This document shows, one piece after another, positions 31,226-43,288 of a DNA stretch of 64,000 nucleotides. Position 1 is the first letter of the stretch, and every line of letters starts with the position of its first letter. Source of the stretch: Sphaerulina vaccinii (taxonomy: Eukaryota; Ascomycota; Dothideomycetes; Mycosphaerellales; Mycosphaerellaceae); contig JAKUDP010000003.1 in the NCBI GenBank assembly GCA_022570795.1, forward strand, positions 2,046,001-2,110,000, given 5' to 3'. Below the pieces are notes generated by a model. That model did not search any database. It was not told where the DNA came from and saw only the letters and a program-made list of their open reading frames with translations. A program made the position numbers and the translations under genes.

Positions 31226-32716
31226 ATGTTCTCGAACAACTTCATCGCGGCTCTTGGCTTGGCGACATTGTCCAGCGCGACTCCTACTTCACCAAAACCG
31301 CAAGCATTGACTTATGATGTTGCTGTGATTGGAGGCGGTGCCAGTGGTGCATATGCTGCAGCTCGACTCCAGCAGCAAGGCATCAAGGTCGCTGTCATTG
31401 AGCGAAATGGAAGGCTAGGCGGTATGTCATGAGCTGATGTTGACGAGTGATCATCGTACTGATATGCACAGGTCACGTAAACACCTACCATGATCCGAAC
31501 TCGAACGGCACATACGACTATGGAGTGCAGATCTTCTCAAACATCAGCGTCGTTACGAACTTCTTCGGCCACTACAACATACCAATGGTCTCGGCTGCAG
31601 CAGGCGGAGGAGCTCCCGCCGTATCTGTAGACTTCGACACTGGAGCCACTATTCCTGTCGTACAGAATCAGACATTGCTAGGACAAGCCATCATGGGCTA
31701 CGGTGCCCAGGTCGCCATGTATCCAACGATCAGCACGACCTGGGACATTCCCAACCCAATTCCAGAGGACCTGCTGCTGCCTCTTGGGGACTTCGTCAAC
31801 AAGTACAGCATTCAGCCCTTCGCCTACCTCGCATACCTCTATCAACAAGGACTTGGAAACATTCTGGCAGCTAAGACGCTCTATATCATGCGCTACTTCG
31901 ACTGTAAGTGCATCTTTACTCACTCAAGACCCATGTTCTGACCACCTCCCAGTGCAGCAAGTCCAGGATATCGCCGGATCAGCCTTCCTCGTCAACGCCC
32001 TCCAGAACAACCAAAAGCTCTACGACAGTGTCGCAGCCGAGCTCGGCAGTAATGTCCTCCTCAACACTCAAGCAACCAAGATCTCTCGCTACGACACCTG
32101 TGTCGAGATCTCTGCCAAATCCAGCTGTGGCGAAGAATACCAAATCTCGGCCAAGAAACTCCTTATTGCGATCCCACCTACAGCTGAGAAGCTTTCATTC
32201 CTCGACCTTTCCACACATGAGAAGTCCATCTTCGGCCAGTTCAATGGCTCCTACTACTGGAACTCCATCGTCCTAAACAGCGGCCTCCCAGGAAACGCAT
32301 CATACAACAACATCCAACCCGCCAACCCCCTGGCCATCCCAGCTGTTCCAGGTGTCTACACCATCAACGCCACACCTTTCCCTGGCGTCATCGCCCCCTT
32401 CTACGGTTCACCTTATGATTTACCCGAAGCTCAAGTAAAAGCTGAAATCATCGCTACTATCAAGCGTGTTCACGCGGGATTGAATCTTACAACGCCGTGT
32501 GAGCCGGTGTTTGCTGAATTTAATGCTCATAATCCTTTTCATTTGACTGTGGCTGATGAGGCTATCAAAGGGGGTTTCTATGATGATTTGGAAGCGTTGC
32601 AGGGATTGAAGAGTACGTGGTTCACGGGTGGGACGTGGAATAAACCTGCTACGAGTGCTTTGTGGAACTTTACGGAGTATACGATTTTGCCGAAGTTGGT
32701 GGCGGGGTTGAAGTGA
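31226..32716 (+). CDS. secreted FAD-dependent amine-oxidase-like oxidoreductase
   Basis: Three exons (31226-31421, 31472-31903, 31953-32716) give 463 aa. A signal peptide (MFSNNFIAALGLATLSSA) is followed by the dinucleotide-binding motif VAVIGGGASGAYAAARL, then VIERNGRLGGH, formed across the first junction. FPGVIAPFYG and the end WFTGGTWNKPATSALWNFTEY suit the flavin amine oxidase/beta-cyclopiazonate dehydrogenase-like group. Several N-x-S/T sites support passage through the secretory route. The C-terminal FAD motif of intracellular amine oxidases is weak. The substrate is unknown. Codon composition in exon 3 shifts at about 32470. Confidence 0.82.
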
Positions 32717-33178
32717 AAGATGTATTGAAGTGTTGGATTGGATTGAAGCTGATGTGTACATACTAGTATAATAGACCGAGACGTTCAACACGAGTACCCA
32801 TCGACATCACATTGAGTTCAGTGACTGGGCATGTCTTTGTCATTGACGTAACATATCAGTCGGCTGTGTCGTCTTTTGTCGAACTTCGCTCTCGATCACC
32901 AGTTGGTTGTGTCTCAGCCCAGCCATGACTTCCTGTGCAAGGAAACACGAGGCGACTATCCACGCATCGTGTACCGAACATTTTCAGATGTTTCATCACA
33001 TATCCTCCGGTTGACCAAAGTATGCCCACATAAGCCGAACATGAGACAATCGACCACCTCTTGAGTGCGACTTGTATGAGTGAGCGAACACGCGTCAAGG
33101 ATACAGGAACCAAGGAACTTATGGTAGACTTACCAGAATGAGTGATCGGATGTTCTGCTGGATGATGAAGACCGAACA

Positions 33179-33427
33179 TCACTGTGCATTCGCTTTCATA
33201 GCCTGTCTCAGTTTCTCGCGATCGAAAGCGAATTGGTTGATAAGAATCGTAACAGCGCAGACTACGGTATCGCGTGCCGGAGAGGGAAAGGCTTCGCTGT
33301 CGAGATGGTGGCTGAGGTTGATAACCAAGATCAAGATAGGAAGCAGCTCGCTGATAGCAGCAGATATCAAGAGTGGATAGTGGCCTGCAAGGCGAGGTTC
33401 CCGGAGGAGAAGTCGAGTGTACTCCAT
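33179..33427 (-). CDS. doubtful 82-aa membrane-type ORF or gene fragment
   Basis: From the ATG at 33427 the frame reads LAGHYPLLISAAISELLPIL and continues as ILVINLSHHLD, then DTVVCAVTILINQFAFDREK, with one or two possible membrane helices. The composition is protein-like, but no family is known to me and no introns or promoter were found. It may be the remains of a larger membrane protein. Confidence 0.25.
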   Translation of the reverse strand: MEYTRLLLREPRLAGHYPLLISAAISELLPILILVINLSHHLDSEAFPSPARDTVVCAVTILINQFAFDREKLRQAMKANAQ

Positions 33428-33835
33428 GTTTCGGGACCAGTTCCTGTCGTTTAGATGATGATCATTGTGCGAAAGTGAAGTTGTGATGAGGGTTGGGTTG
33501 CTGTGCCACATAGCAGCAAGGCAATTCTTCGGCTGGATTGATCCTGGCATGGGCCCGCATGATAACCAGTGCAGTACTGTACTGTGTAACATCGGTCTTT
33601 GGGTGTCGCCCAGGATCTGTCTGGCAACTCATACTCCTCTTGACGATATCAATGCCGTCGTATAGAATATCGAATGATGTCTATGCTTGTATTCTTGCCC
33701 CATAATCTCGTTTGACTCTAACAGTCGAGACCAGGACAGAGATGCTATCGATCCGTCGAGGTCACTTCTCATTCACTCTTCCATCTTTCACCCTCAAGTT
33801 GACAGCTATATACTCTCAATCGCTCGAGGTCGCCA

Positions 33836-33935
33836 CGGTTGTCATTGGTCTAGTGGTCTGATCGATAAGTCGCTGATTTACTTAGTGCCCGGCCAAAGTA
33901 ACATACCTAACAATTTCGAGGTTCGAATCCAGGTC
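33836..33935 (+). repeat. tRNA-like element with A and B boxes (tRNA pseudogene or SINE-type repeat)
   Basis: TGGTCTAGTGG at 33846-33856 is a good pol III A box and GGTTCGAATCC at 33920-33930 is a perfect B box. The T-stem and acceptor stem do not pair properly, and the A-B distance is longer than in a mature tRNA, so a working tRNA is unlikely. The stretch TTGGTCTAGTGG, then AAGTCG, also occurs (reversed) in the repeats at 53.5 and 58.1-58.7 kb. Confidence 0.55.
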
Positions 33936-35271
33936 CTAGTACTGCCATGGGTATGGTGTATGCAACTAGACAAAGCAGTCGATTTCTTTTGCTCTTATGA
34001 TGAGTCTTTACCTGAAACGCCACGCTGTACTTGAGCTTATCACGGGTAGCATCTATCCTGCACATCGAACAGAGTCCGTATGCTAGACTAGTCCGTATGC
34101 TAGTCTCGGCTCGTCGAGGCTTGAGAACTTGTTAAGAGAGTTGAGAGTAGCCTCCGAGGGTTCTTGAAAATGGGCGTTGCCGACCTCTCCGCGATCTCGC
34201 ATTGTCTATGCCACTGTAAGCAGGCTGGAGCTGCTAGCAAAAGTCGAATCTAGGAATGGAGATGTCAGATAGCAAGATTAGCGTATGTAGCATATCTCTG
34301 AGATATGCTGCAGTCTGCAGCCTGAAGTGAAGACAGTAAGCAGTAGCAACGATCAATCTCTTCGAGCTTTGCTTGACCTCGTTGCTGTATCGGAACTGTA
34401 CAACATCCGTAGCTTAAGCGAAGTGGTTAGCAACTTATTAGGAAAGTGGTAAACTAACCTCGGTGTCTCTCGTAGCTGCACGAACACCACACCACACGCA
34501 AGCTGAACATATAGCATATGCAATCATGCCATCACCACTTCTGCGATCGCACATCGATCGATATCCACCCCACCTACTGTCTTTGTGCCAAGTTGTCACA
34601 GGCGGCTCTGCTCGAAAGAGGAAAGGTGAGGCTCCCAACTTCAAGCTTAAGTGTTTCAAGCTTAACGCCTCCGCAACCAGTAGGCTAGTTGCAGATCTTC
34701 GAACATTTTGACGACATCTCCGGATCTGATTGTCGACCTGCCGAGGAGGAGCAGATTATCAACATCTTATCGCAACGTGGCTGATACTTGTGTGCAAGGC
34801 TGTCTCAGAAGAGCAGGAAGTGAAGTGATTTCGCGATCGATTTGCATGTGTTGATGCAAGTCTTGTCCAATGGCTTCGTTTCTGGCATGTTTGGAGAAGC
34901 ACTTCCTCGGACCCTGAACGTCCCGGCAATCATGGCAAAGCGCAACTCGGTTGGAGAAGTACTACTTTGTATGATGCGGAAGAAGTAGTGCTGCACCACA
35001 AAACATTTCCCAACTTCTTGTTCGTAGAGCAGCAAGTGCGTAGGCCGAAGTGTGGAGTGGTGCTCAACTCTATCGTGGTATCATCCAATGACCGTTCACT
35101 GGTTCTTGTGTGTACCTCTCCCAAACAAAGCCCCCATAAACCAGAGCAGGTCTTTTAGCGTATCACAATCGAAGGCGTGATGATCAACGATACTGGATTG
35201 TGGTTCGGGACCTCTGCAAAACCATGGCAGAGTAGTAGTGCCTTTTGTGATGTGATGGCTTCCAGCTCACA

Positions 35272-35278
35272 TATATAA
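35272..35278 (+). promoter_or_regulatory. TATA-box candidate of the cytochrome b561 gene
   Basis: TATATAA lies 69 bases before the ATG at 35341. Confidence 0.5.
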
Positions 35279-35340
35279 CCTCGCTCGCAAGTCCGCGCGA
35301 TGCATGATCACCCGATAGCACTTCTGACCTAAGCGACAAT

Positions 35341-36039
35341 ATGGCTACTCACCTTTCTCCTGCAGATATCGCCTTGGCGAATCGCGTCAAGATGGCGCAC
35401 GGTATCCTGGCGTCGGTCGCCTGGGCTACAATCATGCCTCTGGGTGCAATCCTGGTACGAGCAGTACCTTCAGCAAAGGCGTGGCTCATCCACGGAGCGG
35501 TGATGGGTTTTGGTTTGATATTGTTCACATCTGCCTTCGGCCTGGGCATGTGGGATATCTCGATATATCATTCGACAGTGAGCATGCCACAGCAGTCCTT
35601 CTCAGCCAACTGCTAATCTCTCTATCATCAGGTCAGCTTCTCAGCGCATACGATCATTGGTACCGTCCTCTTCTCGTTTGCATGGCTGCAACCCTTCCTT
35701 GGAGTGGCGCATCACTACATCTTCCAGCGCACGAACAAGCGGACTCTGCTCTCAGCCATCCACGTCTTCTTTGGCCGGATCCTGATAATTCTGGGTATGA
35801 TCAATGGTGGACTTGGTCTTGCCCTAGCAAAGCAGAGCACGCGAGCCGAGAACATCATATACGGCACCCTCGTTGGTGTCATCTGGGTTGTGTACATCGG
35901 AGTGACACTTGGCTATGAGGTGAAGCGAGACAACAATGCTCAGTGGGCTCTGCAAAGAGTGAAGAGCACCAATGGCAGCGAACGATCCAGCAGTGTAGAG
36001 CATGCTAGGGGATCGATCGTCAAGTCGGAGATGTCGTAG
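35341..36039 (+). CDS. cytochrome b561-domain membrane protein
   Basis: Two exons (35341-35577, 35632-36039; 54 nt phase-0 intron) give 214 aa with about five membrane helices. Probable haem-ligand histidines are in KMAHGILAS, WLIHGAVMG, FSAHTIIGTV, and VAHHYIF or SAIHVFFGR. This order matches the eukaryotic b561/ferric-reductase transmembrane domain. No DOMON domain or signal peptide precedes it, unlike cellobiose-dehydrogenase-like forms. It probably carries electrons across a membrane, for example from ascorbate-like donors to ferric iron. A Ser-rich cytosolic tail follows the last helix. Confidence 0.85.
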
Positions 36040-36909
36040 ATGCGTTGATAGATGACTTTCGGCGAGGTTGAATTCGATCGATACCATTTCCCAAGTCCAT
36101 GAACCAGCATCTATAATGGCCTTCCAAGTGACCACTCCAGACGTGCTGAGATAACACCTAGGCTCGAACGGAATGGTCGTTGCCGTCAGACCTAGTCTTT
36201 GCTCTGGGCTGCGCAGTAACTGCAAGAGACACCAGACACGAGGAGGTGTCCTAATGCGCCCTTCTCCGCCACTAGTATCAAATCTGCTAGCACCTCGAAG
36301 CTGCTTGAAGTGGCATAGACAACGCAAGTTCGCAGAGAGACCGGCAACAATCCATTCGAGTCGCCCTTGCACGCAGTCGTCCCTGTACTGGCAGATGGCG
36401 GTGGCCGATGTCCAGATGGCCTGCTAGAAGGGTATCATGCGAGGCCAGCATGCTGCGAATGCCTCTCCAAGAAGTCGAACTGTATCACCCTGTTTTCCAT
36501 ACTGGTATGCTCCCTGGCTGAGATGCGGATTGTAGCATGTTGAAAGTTGTGTTACAAGACGAGAACCGGAGGATTCTACTATGTTTGTGTCGGACGCGCT
36601 TTCCACAAACGACAAAAGCCATTCTGAGCGTCCCACACCTTCCTCATCCCACTCTCTTCCTCAAAACTCCTCACTTCCAAAACCACGAGCACGCCAGCCT
36701 CACGCGCTTGGTATCACGGCACACGGCGAGCTCCATCAGAACATCACACGCCCAGACAAATCCCAAGCAAGCAAAGAACACAAGACCAACCCAAACATCC
36801 CAGTCACATCAACAACTCCCATCCTCACATGGAAATTCTGCACCACGTAGCCGGTCTGTACCACTCTTTCTCTCACATAAAACACACTCTAGGAACAGCA
36901 CACGACGAA
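36040..36909. other. intergenic, about 0.87 kb
   Basis: An in-frame extension of the PNP gene reaches 36829, but the 36910 ATG is preferred. The A/C-rich leader (36640-36900) has no stable coding frame. Nothing else was recognised. Confidence 0.45.
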
Positions 36910-37986
36910 ATGGCAACCTCGCAATTCGAACGAGCAACAGAAACAGCAGAATTCTTACGCTCAAAACTCCCAGAAAATCTTGCCAGACCGCGTGTTGCGA
37001 TTGTTTGCGGAAGTGGTTTGGGAGGACTTGCAAAGACTGTGAATTCTGGGACTGAGGAAGTGTTCCGGTATCAGGATGTGCCGAATTTTCCGTTGAGTAC
37101 AGGTGAGTTCATTGTTAAAGAGAAGAGAGGGGAGGTGAGAGTGTATTTTGTGCTGATGTGATTGATCTGCAGTACCTGGCCATGAAGGCAAGATTGTTTT
37201 CGGAACTATGGGATCTCAGGGAAAAGAAGTGCCTGTTGTACTTCTTGTTGGGAGAGCGCAGTTAGTAGACACTACCTCCCTACTATGTAGAAGTCCAACT
37301 CTTGCTCATAGCTTTCTCTTAGTTTTTACGAAGGCCACTCGATGGAGGATGCTGGTTTCGCTACTCGTGTCTGCAAGCTCCTCGGCGTCGAGACGATTAT
37401 TCTGACCAATGCTGCTGGTGGCCTCAATCAGGAGTACAGCGTTGGCGATCTCGTCCTGCTCAACGATCACCTCAATCTGGCTGGGCTAGTGGGCTTTCAC
37501 CCGCTGCGTGGAGCCAACGAGGAAGAATTTGGTGTTCGATTCCCGCCACTCAGCGATGCATATGATATCCATCTGAGACAACTTGCGCACCGCAGCTGGA
37601 ATGAGCTTCGCCAGGAGAGCCCGAGCCAGCGCAAGATGCACGAGGGTGTGTATGCTTTTGTCTGTGGCCCAACGTACGAGACGCGCGCCGAGTGCAGGAT
37701 GCTGCGGAACCTGGGAGCCGATGTTGTAGGAATGTCGACAGTCCCTGAGATCGTGACTGCAAGGCATTCGGGTATGAGAGTCCTCGCTTTCAGCTTGGTG
37801 ACCAACAAATCTGTCCTTGAGCCCACAGTGCGCGCCGACCATCCGGAGCTGCAGGGGCTCAGCAGAGAGGAACTTGATCGCCAGCTTGGCCAAGGTGCGG
37901 CGAACCACGAGGAAGTACTCGAGGCTGGTCGTGAAGCTGCGATCGATATGCAGAGCCTTGTGCTTCGTATCGTCACGCAGTTGTGA
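36910..37986 (+). CDS. PNP1: purine nucleoside phosphorylase
   Basis: Three exons (36910-37102, 37173-37260, 37323-37986) give 314 aa. Motifs in order are VAIVCGSGLGGLA (phosphate site), VPGHEGKIVFGTM, GRAHFYEGHS (formed across the second junction), ILTNAAGGLN, YAFVCGPTYETRAECR, VGMSTVPEIVTARH and LVTNKS. These define the trimeric high-molecular-mass-class PNP that cleaves inosine and guanosine with phosphate for purine salvage. The second intron uses the donor GTTAGT, weaker than the others here. The start at 36910 gives the usual N-terminus; an ATG at 36829 would add 27 residues. Coding composition flips from C-rich to G/T-rich inside exon 1 (about 36990). Confidence 0.93.
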
Positions 37987-38072
37987 CCAGTCCAGCATTC
38001 AAATCACAGCATAGCGTAGCATGGGCTGCAGAGCATAGCATGTAGGCGTAACGCATGGTAGACAGGCATGCT

Positions 38073-38993
38073 TCAACCAGAACCTTTCTTGATGCCGCCC
38101 TTCCTCTTGTTCTGGAGTTCCTTGTAGTACGCCTTCTTGCCGCTCGTCTTGTTGTTCTGGATCTGCCCGTACTTGTTCTTGAAGCGGCCATTTTCCTTCT
38201 CGGCAGCAAGAACTTCTTCTGCGATTGTTCTCTTGCGCTTCTTGTTCTCAATGCGCCCACTGAAGAACTCTGTTGCACCCTCCTGGATCGTGCCAACCTG
38301 ACTGTACTCTGGCAACTTCATTGGGCCATTGTCCTTCTTATAGTGGCGATGTGGATCGAGTACGTTTCGCATTTTGATAAGCTGGTAGTCACGCTTGAGC
38401 TCGGGTGTCTCCTGGGTCTTTGGCAAGCCGAACCAAGCATCACCGGCGGTGGCCCTCTTTTTCTGTACACCTGTTAGCATATGCTCACCACCAGATATGA
38501 TTGCAAAGCATGTGTGAGGTGTGATGGCTCAGAGTAACTATGATAAAAAGCTCTCAGTGGTGCAGAAGGACAACCAAGACGGCGCCCGGACTCTGCTCAA
38601 GAAAGAAATATGGGATTATTTTCCTCATAGCCAGGGTAGGTGTAGTAGTGTGTGTAGAGGATAGATGCATACCTCTTCTGCGGCCTTTTTGGCGACAACT
38701 GGATCCTCGACCATCCTTATTTGCTGTTTGCGGTACTTTTCCTCCACCAGTCGAGAAGCATCAACAGTCGCGACATTACCATCCATGGATACGTATGGTT
38801 TGGGCAGCTCGCCGGTGCTGAGTTTCGGGAGTGTGATGCCTTTCGACTCGCTCTGCGTGGTTAGCTGCATGCCTTTCGACTTCGCCTGCAGACGCGCGGT
38901 GGCGGCGAGCAGCTCTTGCTCAATCTGCTCATCGGTCATGTCCTCGTCTGGACTGGCCGTGGCCTTTGCAGGTTGCTGCAGTGCTGTGGCCAT
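38073..38993 (-). CDS. FCF2: Fcf2-type pre-rRNA processing protein
   Basis: Two exons on the minus strand (38993-38673, 38462-38073; 210 nt phase-0 intron) give 236 aa. The Fcf2/TDIF2 domain is clear: WFGLPKTQETPELKRDYQLI, then KMRNVLDPHRHYKKDN, then VGTIQEGATEFFSGRI. The Lys/Arg-rich end (NKRKGGIKKGSG) suits a nucleolar protein. The N-terminal half has an acidic coiled segment (EDMTDEQIEQELLAATARLQ). Yeast Fcf2 is needed for early cleavages of the 35S pre-rRNA as part of the small-subunit processome. It converges on PNP with 86 bases between stops. Confidence 0.92.
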
Positions 38994-39419
38994 CGTGACA
39001 GCGGTTGCGACAACACTACATCTGGTGGTGTGTAGAAGAAGAGAAGTTGAAGCCGTAGCTTTTTCTTTGAGCTTTCTGGTGCCAAGGCTCTAACTTTATT
39101 CAGCCTAGCTCAAAACGCGCTTGCCTTTCGTGTTTCTTCTCTCTACGTGACCTATTTGATCAACTACACTATCCAGCTCACCAACCATTAACGACAGGTG
39201 ACTGGCAGGCTATGCACCTCTCCATCTACCGGACGCGAACAGCGCGACAAGCGGCCAAGTCTTGCCACCCAAAGCTCCCATGACCTGACCATAGATGATA
39301 TGCCACCGTTTCTGCATCGACTGCTCTTCTGGTCTTTTTGAGCTTCTTCGGCAGACCGCAAGTTCGCCTAGAACTGCGGAGGCCACTGTCACTACTTCTC
39401 TTGCCACTGGCACTCAGCT
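38994..39419. other. spacer between two minus-strand genes
   Basis: An open frame (39210-39413, minus) lacks an ATG start and family features. No gene is called. Confidence 0.4.
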
Positions 39420-39745
39420 TTATAATGAGACTTGTTCAGCGCTACGCTCCACTGGCACACGCGGCTCTTTCTGCTGGATCTTCGCACGCCTTTCACGGTA
39501 CTCCTCGATCTTGCAAGCTATCCAAGGCTGTGCATACCGATATACTGGAGTAAGGATCCATCGCAGGACTGTGAAATCACTACTAGAAGTCAGCTGCGTG
39601 GCTCTGCGCTGCAACAAAGAAGTAGTACTTACATCCAGAAGCCTAATGGCCAGGACAGGAATCGAGGTATGTTACCAGTGACCACTCTGACGATACAAGT
39701 GACCGAGAAGAGCCATATGAAGGCAGCTATCTGAAGTCTGCTCAT
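39420..39745 (-). CDS. small membrane-anchored protein of unknown function
   Basis: Two exons (39745-39633, 39582-39420; 50 nt phase-2 intron) give 91 aa. The N-terminal hydrophobic segment (LQIAAFIWLFSVTCIVRVVT) is followed by IPRFLSWPLGFWM and an amphipathic, aromatic stretch (LRWILTPVYRYAQPWIACKI), and then a charged end (EEYRERRAKIQQKEPRVPVE). It may sit in the mitochondrial inner membrane or the ER. I do not recognise the family. Clean splice sites and sustained protein-like composition support it as a real gene. Confidence 0.5.
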
Positions 39746-40429
39746 TGTGCTGCAGACCCAGAATCTGAATCGGCTCGTGGGGCAAGGGAAGATACGTTCA
39801 GATCTTTTGGATGGTATCTCGTCCAAGCTATGATGGTGTCATTTGCAGAGTGTCGTACTCGGTCGATGAAGTACAACCACTTCGATCCCCTTCGACAAGA
39901 GATTATGAAGAACCAGGATCGGGGCAGAATCCACAAGAACAAAGTTTAGGACCGGACCTGTTCCCTGCAGAGTATACACATCTTGGCAGGAACATTACCA
40001 GGAACGTCAGGAACAACATCTTGTCATCACTCACAAGATAGGCAGTCTCATTTCCGAGCTCGAACAGCATTCGCTACTCCGTTGCGCCTCGCAAGGGTTG
40101 AAACGTGAAAACTATGCACGCGAGCATGCGAACCATGTTCCGGAATGCGGAAGACGCATCGGAAGACGGAGTGACCGGAGCAAAATAGAGGCTCAACCAT
40201 AACAATCGCTGTCTCTTGCTGCCTGTCGAGGCTATCGCGAGTCGAAAGTTGTGAATCTTCAGCATCCTGGCCATACTGCTCAAGTATAAGCCTACCCACG
40301 ACCTCCTCGCCGGTACCGTTGACATCCAGCCTAAATCAATCCTTCTCATGTTGGCAGCCGCCTTCTTGTCACTCGTTCATCGTATACATTGCCGAGCTTT
40401 CTGACATTTCTGTTCTTACCCTAATCGTA
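39746..40429. other. divergent spacer
   Basis: No gene, RNA or repeat was recognised between the small membrane protein and the GMC oxidoreductase. Confidence 0.45.
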
Positions 40430-43288
40430 ATGCGCATTCACAGGCTCCTCGACTTTGCACTCCTGGTCACGTCGTTGGCAGTTCCAGCGCAACAGCACAA
40501 GCATGAAGATGGCTACAAACATGAGCACAAGCATAAGCCCAAACAAAAGCGACAATACATCACCGATCCAAATCAGCAAGGCATATATGACTACATCGTT
40601 GGTAAGGTCCAAGCCGCTAACAGAGCACTTCGGATGAACAGCTGACTTGTGACCAGTTGGATCTGGACCTGGAGGCGGAACGCTGGCATGCCGACTTGCG
40701 CGCGCTGGTTTCAACACACTGCTGATAGAAGCTGGCACCGATACGAGTGGTTACTTGGACGTTCAGATACCATCTTTCCATCCTCGAGCGTCTGAGTTGC
40801 CGCGGCAGGCATGGGTAAGGCCGAATCGAAGCGCGATCGAGTGACAAACGCGTACTTACGCCATTCTCTGTAGCAATACTTCGTGAACCGCTATGCTGAC
40901 CCAACGCAACAACTTCGCGACCCGAAAATGACGTACAAAATTCCAGATGGTCCTGAATACTATGGAGCAGAATACACAGGCCAGCGACCAAACGATGTAC
41001 CGCAACCCTCGGCCGGCTGGACGTACCTTCTACCAGATGGGCGATATTATGTCGGCTATTATCCACCTGCTGGCGCTGTTCGCTTGGGACTGCAATATAC
41101 TCGTGGTTCTGCGCTAGGCGGCAGTGCGCAAATGTCAGCAATGGCGATGGTGACACCGCACGAAGAAGACTGGACGAACATTGCGGCTGTCACTGGAAAC
41201 TACTCGAGCTGGGACCCGGACGTGATGCGGAGTTATTTCGTCAAACTGGAGAGGAATCGATACCTCGTCAACAGTGTGGTGGGCCATGGCTTCAATGGGT
41301 GGTTGGACATTTCAATCACGCGTAAGCAGATGCAGCTGAAGTAGTGCGTTGATGTGTGATTCAGCTAACATGTACTACGTAGCATTGACGCTTGTGGCAC
41401 AAGATCTGAAATTGGCAAGTCTGGTTATCGCGGCTGGCACGGCCGTTGGCAAGGTGAGATTGCAATGCTCAGATGACACGGTGACAATTATGCTGAAACT
41501 ATTCCTCCTCTAGGCTGGTGGCTTGATTGGGGAAGTGCTCGCCACAGTCACTGGTCTTGCGCATATCTTCGCCACAGATCTCAATGCGCCTGGCCCAACA
41601 AGAGACCGCGACACAGACATCTGGCAGGTTCCTAACGCAGTTGATCCCACTTCAGGATTCCGAAGTAGTAAGTACGAGACAGAGCGTTTCCCAGTTCACC
41701 TCTAACCAAGTCTCGATAGGTGTGGTGAACTTCATCCACGATACAGTGCAACGCGGATACCCTCTTACGGTGCAGCTTGACACTTTCGTGACCAAGATTC
41801 TGTTCGACAACAATGGCTATTACGGCTCACCGCGAGCAATTGGCGTCGCATATGAGTACGGAGAGAACCTGCACTACACGTCGCCTTTGTCGCCTCACAC
41901 GCGCGGCATACCTGGTTACGTGTTCGCCAGACGAGAAGTCATAATCTCTGCTGGCGCGTACGAGACTCCAAGTAAGTCAGAAACCATTATGATCTGCTGG
42001 CTTGCTTTTGCTGATAGGCTTGACTCCCAGAACTACTCAAGCTCAGCGGCATTGGTCCTGCGGCAGAATTGGCTCAATGGGGCATCCCATGCATCCGAGA
42101 TATGCCTGGTGTGGGTGTCAACATGCAGGATCGGTACGAGGTCGGTTCGGTCGGACTGGCGACGACACCATTCTCAGCCTTCAAGAAGTGCACGTACACC
42201 TATACGCTACCCGATCCGTGCTTGGATGAGTTCCGCGCAGGCCTCACACAGGTAAGTAGAACATTTTTGCAGCCACAGGGCTATGATGCTGATAACGTGC
42301 AGATTGACAGAGGTCCATACACGAGTAATGGATTGGTAAGTCGGGAGCTGAGCTTGTCTCCCTCTTCACGCAGCTAATGGGGGCTAGGCACTTGGAACGA
42401 CAATGAGTACATCTGTCAATGATGGTCCTACTCCAGACTTGTTCATCGTCGCTGTGCCCGCGTACTTTGCAGGTTACTATCCTGGTTATGCTCGTGCCGC
42501 AGTCCTGGATGCTACACACTGGACGTTTGTGGTTCTGAAGATGAAGACTCGTAACAATGCCGGTACAGTCACGTTGCGATCCCTCGACCCGCTTGATCAG
42601 CCCGAAATCAACTTCAACAACTTCGCCATTGGTGGTGATCTGGATGCCCAAGCCGTTGCAGAAGGTATTCAGCGAGCAAGAGATATCTATGACCTCGTTA
42701 TCCCACTTGACGGAAGCTTGACGGAAGTAGTTCCTGGTCCACAATATCCAGCTGGACCACTTCTCAACCAATACGTCAAGGACACCGCTTGGGGACACCA
42801 CGTATGCTGCACAGCCAAGATTGGGAGCCCGTACGACCCATTCGCAGTCGTCGACGATTTCCTCCGAGTCATCGGCGTTGACGGTCTACGAATCTGTGAC
42901 AACTCGGTCTGGCCGAAGATACCTGGCTACTATCCCACGATCCCACTTTACATGCTTAGCGAGAAGGCTGCTGATATGATCCTGGGACAACCACCTCAGA
43001 TTATTGGACTGGACCAGTTCAATAGCTTCGATGCAGGTGGACCTCTTGGTACTCTGGGAGGCGCCATCGTTGGCAGTGTATTTGGAGTCACCAATCCCGA
43101 TGTGGGCCCAGCAGGTCTCTTTGGTTCTTTTGGCACACTGCTAGGACCTTTGGCGGTAAGTCGCGTGACCTTGAGAGATGTAAACATGCTGACTGACATT
43201 ACTCCAGCCTGGAAACTCTCACGCAAAACTCAAGCGATGGCTCAATGTCGTGAATGAAAGGATCTCATCCTACGCGTACGGGAAGTGA
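40430..43288 (+). CDS. secreted GMC-family FAD oxidoreductase, ten exons
   Basis: Exons: 40430-40601, 40657-40814, 40874-41321, 41383-41453, 41514-41667, 41720-41971, 42031-42251, 42303-42335, 42388-43155 and 43208-43288, giving about 785 aa. A signal peptide (RLLDFALLVTSLAVPA) precedes a His/Lys-rich stretch (QHKHEDGYKHEHKHKPKQK). The FAD motif is YIVVGSGPGGGTLACRLA, created by the first splice. ARREVIISAGAYETP and KLLKLSGIGPAAEL are GMC signature 2. WGHHVCCTAKIG carries the catalytic histidine, and PNGNSHA-like sequence near the end is completed by the last exon. Relatives include aryl-alcohol, glucose and choline-type oxidases/dehydrogenases; the substrate is unknown. Exon 8 is only 33 nt. 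The extra length comes from inserts between GMC blocks. Confidence 0.87.

Larger units (their letters stand above)
32717..35271. other. gene-poor stretch, about 2.6 kb
   Basis: It holds one doubtful membrane-type ORF (33179-33427, minus) and one tRNA-like element (about 33836-33935). Simple reading frames elsewhere look random. It may be an old repeat or relic zone, but no transposon domain is visible. Confidence 0.45.

Noticed and set aside
32717..35271. Possible transposon in the gene-poor stretch
   Set aside because: No transposase, reverse transcriptase, terminal repeats or target duplication could be seen.
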